From positions 992,001-1,056,000 of the forward strand of contig NZ_QYRP01000002.1 in the NCBI RefSeq assembly GCF_003600895.1: DNA of 64,000 bases, read 5' to 3'. Numbering within the stretch: position 1 is the stretch's first letter; every line of letters starts with the position of its first letter. A program made the translations under genes and the position numbers. Positions 61,969-64,000 of the stretch are shown here, piece by piece. Under the pieces are notes generated by a model. That model worked only from the letters and a program-made list of their open reading frames with translations. It was not told where the DNA came from and searched no databases. This stretch comes from Nocardioides cavernaquae (lineage in GTDB: Bacteria; Actinomycetota; Actinomycetes; Propionibacteriales; Nocardioidaceae).

Positions 61969-63810
61969 TCAGGGCGTGACCGGCAGGACCAGGGTCTGGC
62001 CCGATCCGGCCGCGATCGTCACCGGCGCTCCGACGATGCCTCCGCGGTAGTTGACCGAGCCACCCGCGACGACCAGCTTGAGCTGGTGGCCCGCGGCGAA
62101 GCGGTGCACGATCGCCGGCAGGGTCACCTTGACCGGCGCGTTGACGTTCGGGACGCGGATCGGCGCCTCGAGCCCCTTGATCAACGACGCCTTGCCGTCG
62201 GGCGCCACATCGACGAGCTTCACGAAGAGGACCAGCTGTCCGGCCGGTCCCGTCGCCTGCGTCAGCGCGGCCGTCGGAGCTTGCAGCGAGACGGTGAGGA
62301 CCGGGGAGCCGACGACATCGAGGTTGGCCGAGAGCGCCGGGGTCGACCAGGCAGCGAACGTGCCCGGCAGGTCCAGCGTGGTCTCGTTCGGCAGCGGCGC
62401 GTAGCTGCCCAGCACGTCGAACGGGTTCAGGCTCGTGGGCAGTCCGCCGGTCGTGGTGAGGAAGGTCTGCATGCCGAGCATCGGCGTACCGGTGGTGAGG
62501 GTGCCCGGCGCGAGGAGGCCACCACCCGACAGCTTCCAGGTGCGCGCACCGCCGACCGGGTACGACGGCGAGCTGGCGTACGCCGGGGCGGCGTTGCCGG
62601 TGTAGGTGATCCACGGACGGAACCAGGAGAAGCCCGGGCCCGTGCCGACGTCTGTTCCCTTGAGGTAGTGGTCGAACCAGTTCAGGAACCGGCCGGTCTC
62701 GTACTGCGTGGCCGGGTCCGGGTTGTCGAGGTCGACCTCACCCGGGGCAGGCCCGCCGGAGTGGCCCCACGACTGCCAGATCATCTTCACCGGAGTGCCC
62801 TGCGCCTTGAGCGCCTTGTACGTCGCGATCGCCTCGTTGAGGTTGAAGAGGGTGTCGTTCTCGCCCTGCACCAGGAGGGTCGGGATCGTGATCCGCGGCA
62901 GGTACGACGCGACCGACGCGTGGTGCGCCGCCGCCGTCGCCGCGGCATCGAAGTAGCCCGTCGTGCCGGCCAGCACCAGGGCCGGGCAGACCCAGTCGGC
63001 GAAGTTCGGGCAGGGAAGCGGCTCACCGGGGACCTGGCCGTTCTGCGCGTCACCGGTCAGACCGAGCGCAGAGAAGCCGAGGCCCCAGAACAACTTGGTC
63101 GCACCCGGGGTCGTCGAGGTGACGCCGGGGCCCTGCGCGGTGTTGTTCGGGTTGAGGCTGTAGGGGAGGTCGTTCCAGGTGATGATCGGGACGATCGTGT
63201 CGACCCGGGGGTCGACCGAGGCCGTCGCGAACTGGTTGCCGCCGCCGTAGGAGCCGCCGATCATGCCGACCCGCGGGTCGTTGACCGAGGCCCGGCCCGC
63301 GTGGTCGCGGTGGTCGAGCTGGACGACGTCGAGCGCCGGCGCGGGCTGCGTGTGTGCCGCGTCGAGGAAGGCGACCCCGGCCTTGCCGCCCAGGTAGCCG
63401 ACGAGCTGGCTTCCGGCCTTGCCGTCCCAGTCCGGGTCGTCGAGGGTGATCTTGCAGGTCGAGCCGCCGAAACCGAGTCCGGAGTAGGACAGCACGACGT
63501 AGCCGCGTGAGGCGAAGGCCTTGCCGATGCCCGCCTGGTCGGCCTTGCTGCCGCCGAACCCGTTGGTGGTCAGGATGGCCGGTTTGCGGCTGGTCGGGCT
63601 CGCGTCCGTGGGGACGTAGAGGTCACCGACGATGTCGCAGGGAATGTCGCTGGCGGGACCGGTCAGCACCGCGAAGTGCAGCGCCTGCACGGTGTACGCC
63701 GGGTCGGCGGCCGCTGCGGAACCAGCGAGGAGCCCGGGCGCCAGCAGCGCGGGGGCGATCAGGGCGAGACTGGCTGCGAAGGCACCGCGACCACGGTGGA
63801 GAAGATCCAT
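61969..63810 (-). CDS. Secreted CocE/NonD-type (S15 peptidase) alpha/beta hydrolase
   Basis: This 613-residue exported hydrolase has a Sec signal peptide (basic MDLLHRGRGAFAAS, hydrophobic core, cleavage near AAAADPAY). The S15-like alpha/beta-hydrolase domain carries the nucleophile GMIGGSYGGGNQF, the acid in LLVQGENDTLFN and the His in WQSWGHSGGP. A C-terminal beta jelly-roll (about 440-613) is typical of X-Pro dipeptidyl-peptidase/CocE proteins. It may be an acyl esterase or a peptidase, and is likely extracellular. ATG at 63810 was chosen because it gives a standard signal peptide. It is alone, divergent in neither direction from a known partner. Confidence 0.92.
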   Translation of the reverse strand: MDLLHRGRGAFAASLALIAPALLAPGLLAGSAAAADPAYTVQALHFAVLTGPASDIPCDIVGDLYVPTDASPTSRKPAILTTNGFGGSKADQAGIGKAFASRGYVVLSYSGLGFGGSTCKITLDDPDWDGKAGSQLVGYLGGKAGVAFLDAAHTQPAPALDVVQLDHRDHAGRASVNDPRVGMIGGSYGGGNQFATASVDPRVDTIVPIITWNDLPYSLNPNNTAQGPGVTSTTPGATKLFWGLGFSALGLTGDAQNGQVPGEPLPCPNFADWVCPALVLAGTTGYFDAAATAAAHHASVASYLPRITIPTLLVQGENDTLFNLNEAIATYKALKAQGTPVKMIWQSWGHSGGPAPGEVDLDNPDPATQYETGRFLNWFDHYLKGTDVGTGPGFSWFRPWITYTGNAAPAYASSPSYPVGGARTWKLSGGGLLAPGTLTTGTPMLGMQTFLTTTGGLPTSLNPFDVLGSYAPLPNETTLDLPGTFAAWSTPALSANLDVVGSPVLTVSLQAPTAALTQATGPAGQLVLFVKLVDVAPDGKASLIKGLEAPIRVPNVNAPVKVTLPAIVHRFAAGHQLKLVVAGGSVNYRGGIVGAPVTIAAGSGQTLVLPVTP

Positions 63811-63878
63811 GCAGGGACCAACTGTGATGGCCGTCACAAGTTACGTGGCGGCCACCTCAGACCTGCTTCCGCTACGCG

Positions 63879-64000
63879 TCACCGCGCGTCTGCATCACCG
63901 TGCTCGTGGTCCCAGTGCTCGAGGTCCTGGTCTCCCAGATCCCGGTTCTTCACCGACAGGGAGATGAAGATCGAGACGATGAACGCAACGAGGATCAAGA
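63879..64000 (-). CDS. C-terminal end of a membrane protein (cut by window edge)
   Basis: About 40 codons of an open reading frame end with TGA at 63879-63881. The visible part is a membrane helix (LILVAFIVSIFISLSV) followed by a positive KNR and a polar acidic/His-rich tail (EHWDHEHGDADAR). Its start is outside the window; the frame is open to the edge with actinobacterial codon use. The family is not recognisable from this fragment. Confidence 0.6.
   Translation of the reverse strand, partial: LILVAFIVSIFISLSVKNRDLGDQDLEHWDHEHGDADAR

Overview
This window looks like chromosomal DNA of a high-GC Gram-positive actinobacterium. Genes are dense, many starts are GTG or TTG, several ORFs overlap by ATGA, and there are PadR/TetR/PucR regulators, an actinobacterial DesA3-type desaturase with its own reductase, and beta-oxidation genes organised as in mycobacteria. 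A Nocardioidaceae-like organism fits, but that is an impression from gene content and not a database result. I see no rRNA, tRNA, CRISPR array, insertion sequence or phage gene. No gene-free stretch exceeds about 300 bases; the longest is 57703-57997.

Left part (1-13 kb): an ABC drug-export type operon (PadR regulator, ATPase, FtsX-like permease cut by the window edge), a RIO-family kinase, a lipoprotein, the fadA-fadB beta-oxidation pair, a DinB-like protein, prephenate dehydratase (pheA), a DEAD-box helicase with a long low-complexity tail, an NfeD-flotillin membrane pair and an enoyl-CoA hydratase.

13-23 kb: a transglutaminase / circularly permuted ATP-grasp / alpha-E cluster, a predicted peptide-modification system whose substrate is not visible, followed by a fatty-acid desaturase and its ferredoxin-type reductase with a divergent PucR-like regulator.

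24-41 kb: a lytic-transglycosylase-like secreted protein, a CaiB/BaiF CoA-transferase divergent from a PadR-fadH operon, pirin, diacylglycerol kinase, a large LuxR/AAA regulator convergent with zwf, an MFS transporter, an exported nuclease/phosphatase-fold protein, a 46-residue protein, and an alpha/beta-hydrolase plus FAD-dehydrogenase operon.

41-50 kb: DoxX, a DeaD-type helicase, then a tightly overlapping operon of acyl-CoA dehydrogenase, two short-chain dehydrogenases, an APH-type kinase and a histidine phosphatase. This gene set resembles the kinase-plus-dehydrogenase chemistry used on 4-hydroxyacyl-CoAs. A TetR-amidohydrolase operon is divergent from it, with a perfect palindrome at the TetR start.

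50-64 kb: PPK2, a phosphopantetheinyl transferase, and a Pls-like NRPS (adenylation, carrier, membrane segments, three tandem hexapeptide-like modules) followed without a gap by an M1 peptidase. These are a candidate poly-amino-acid synthesis and turnover module. After them come a DUF1508 protein, a membrane protein, an atypical SDR with a zinc-ribbon-like N-terminus, a secreted serine hydrolase, SRPBCC and VOC proteins, a secreted CocE/S15-type hydrolase and the end of one more membrane protein.

Many convergent gene pairs are separated by long inverted repeats. One palindrome family (outer arm GATAGTCCCC) occurs twice, 38 kb apart.
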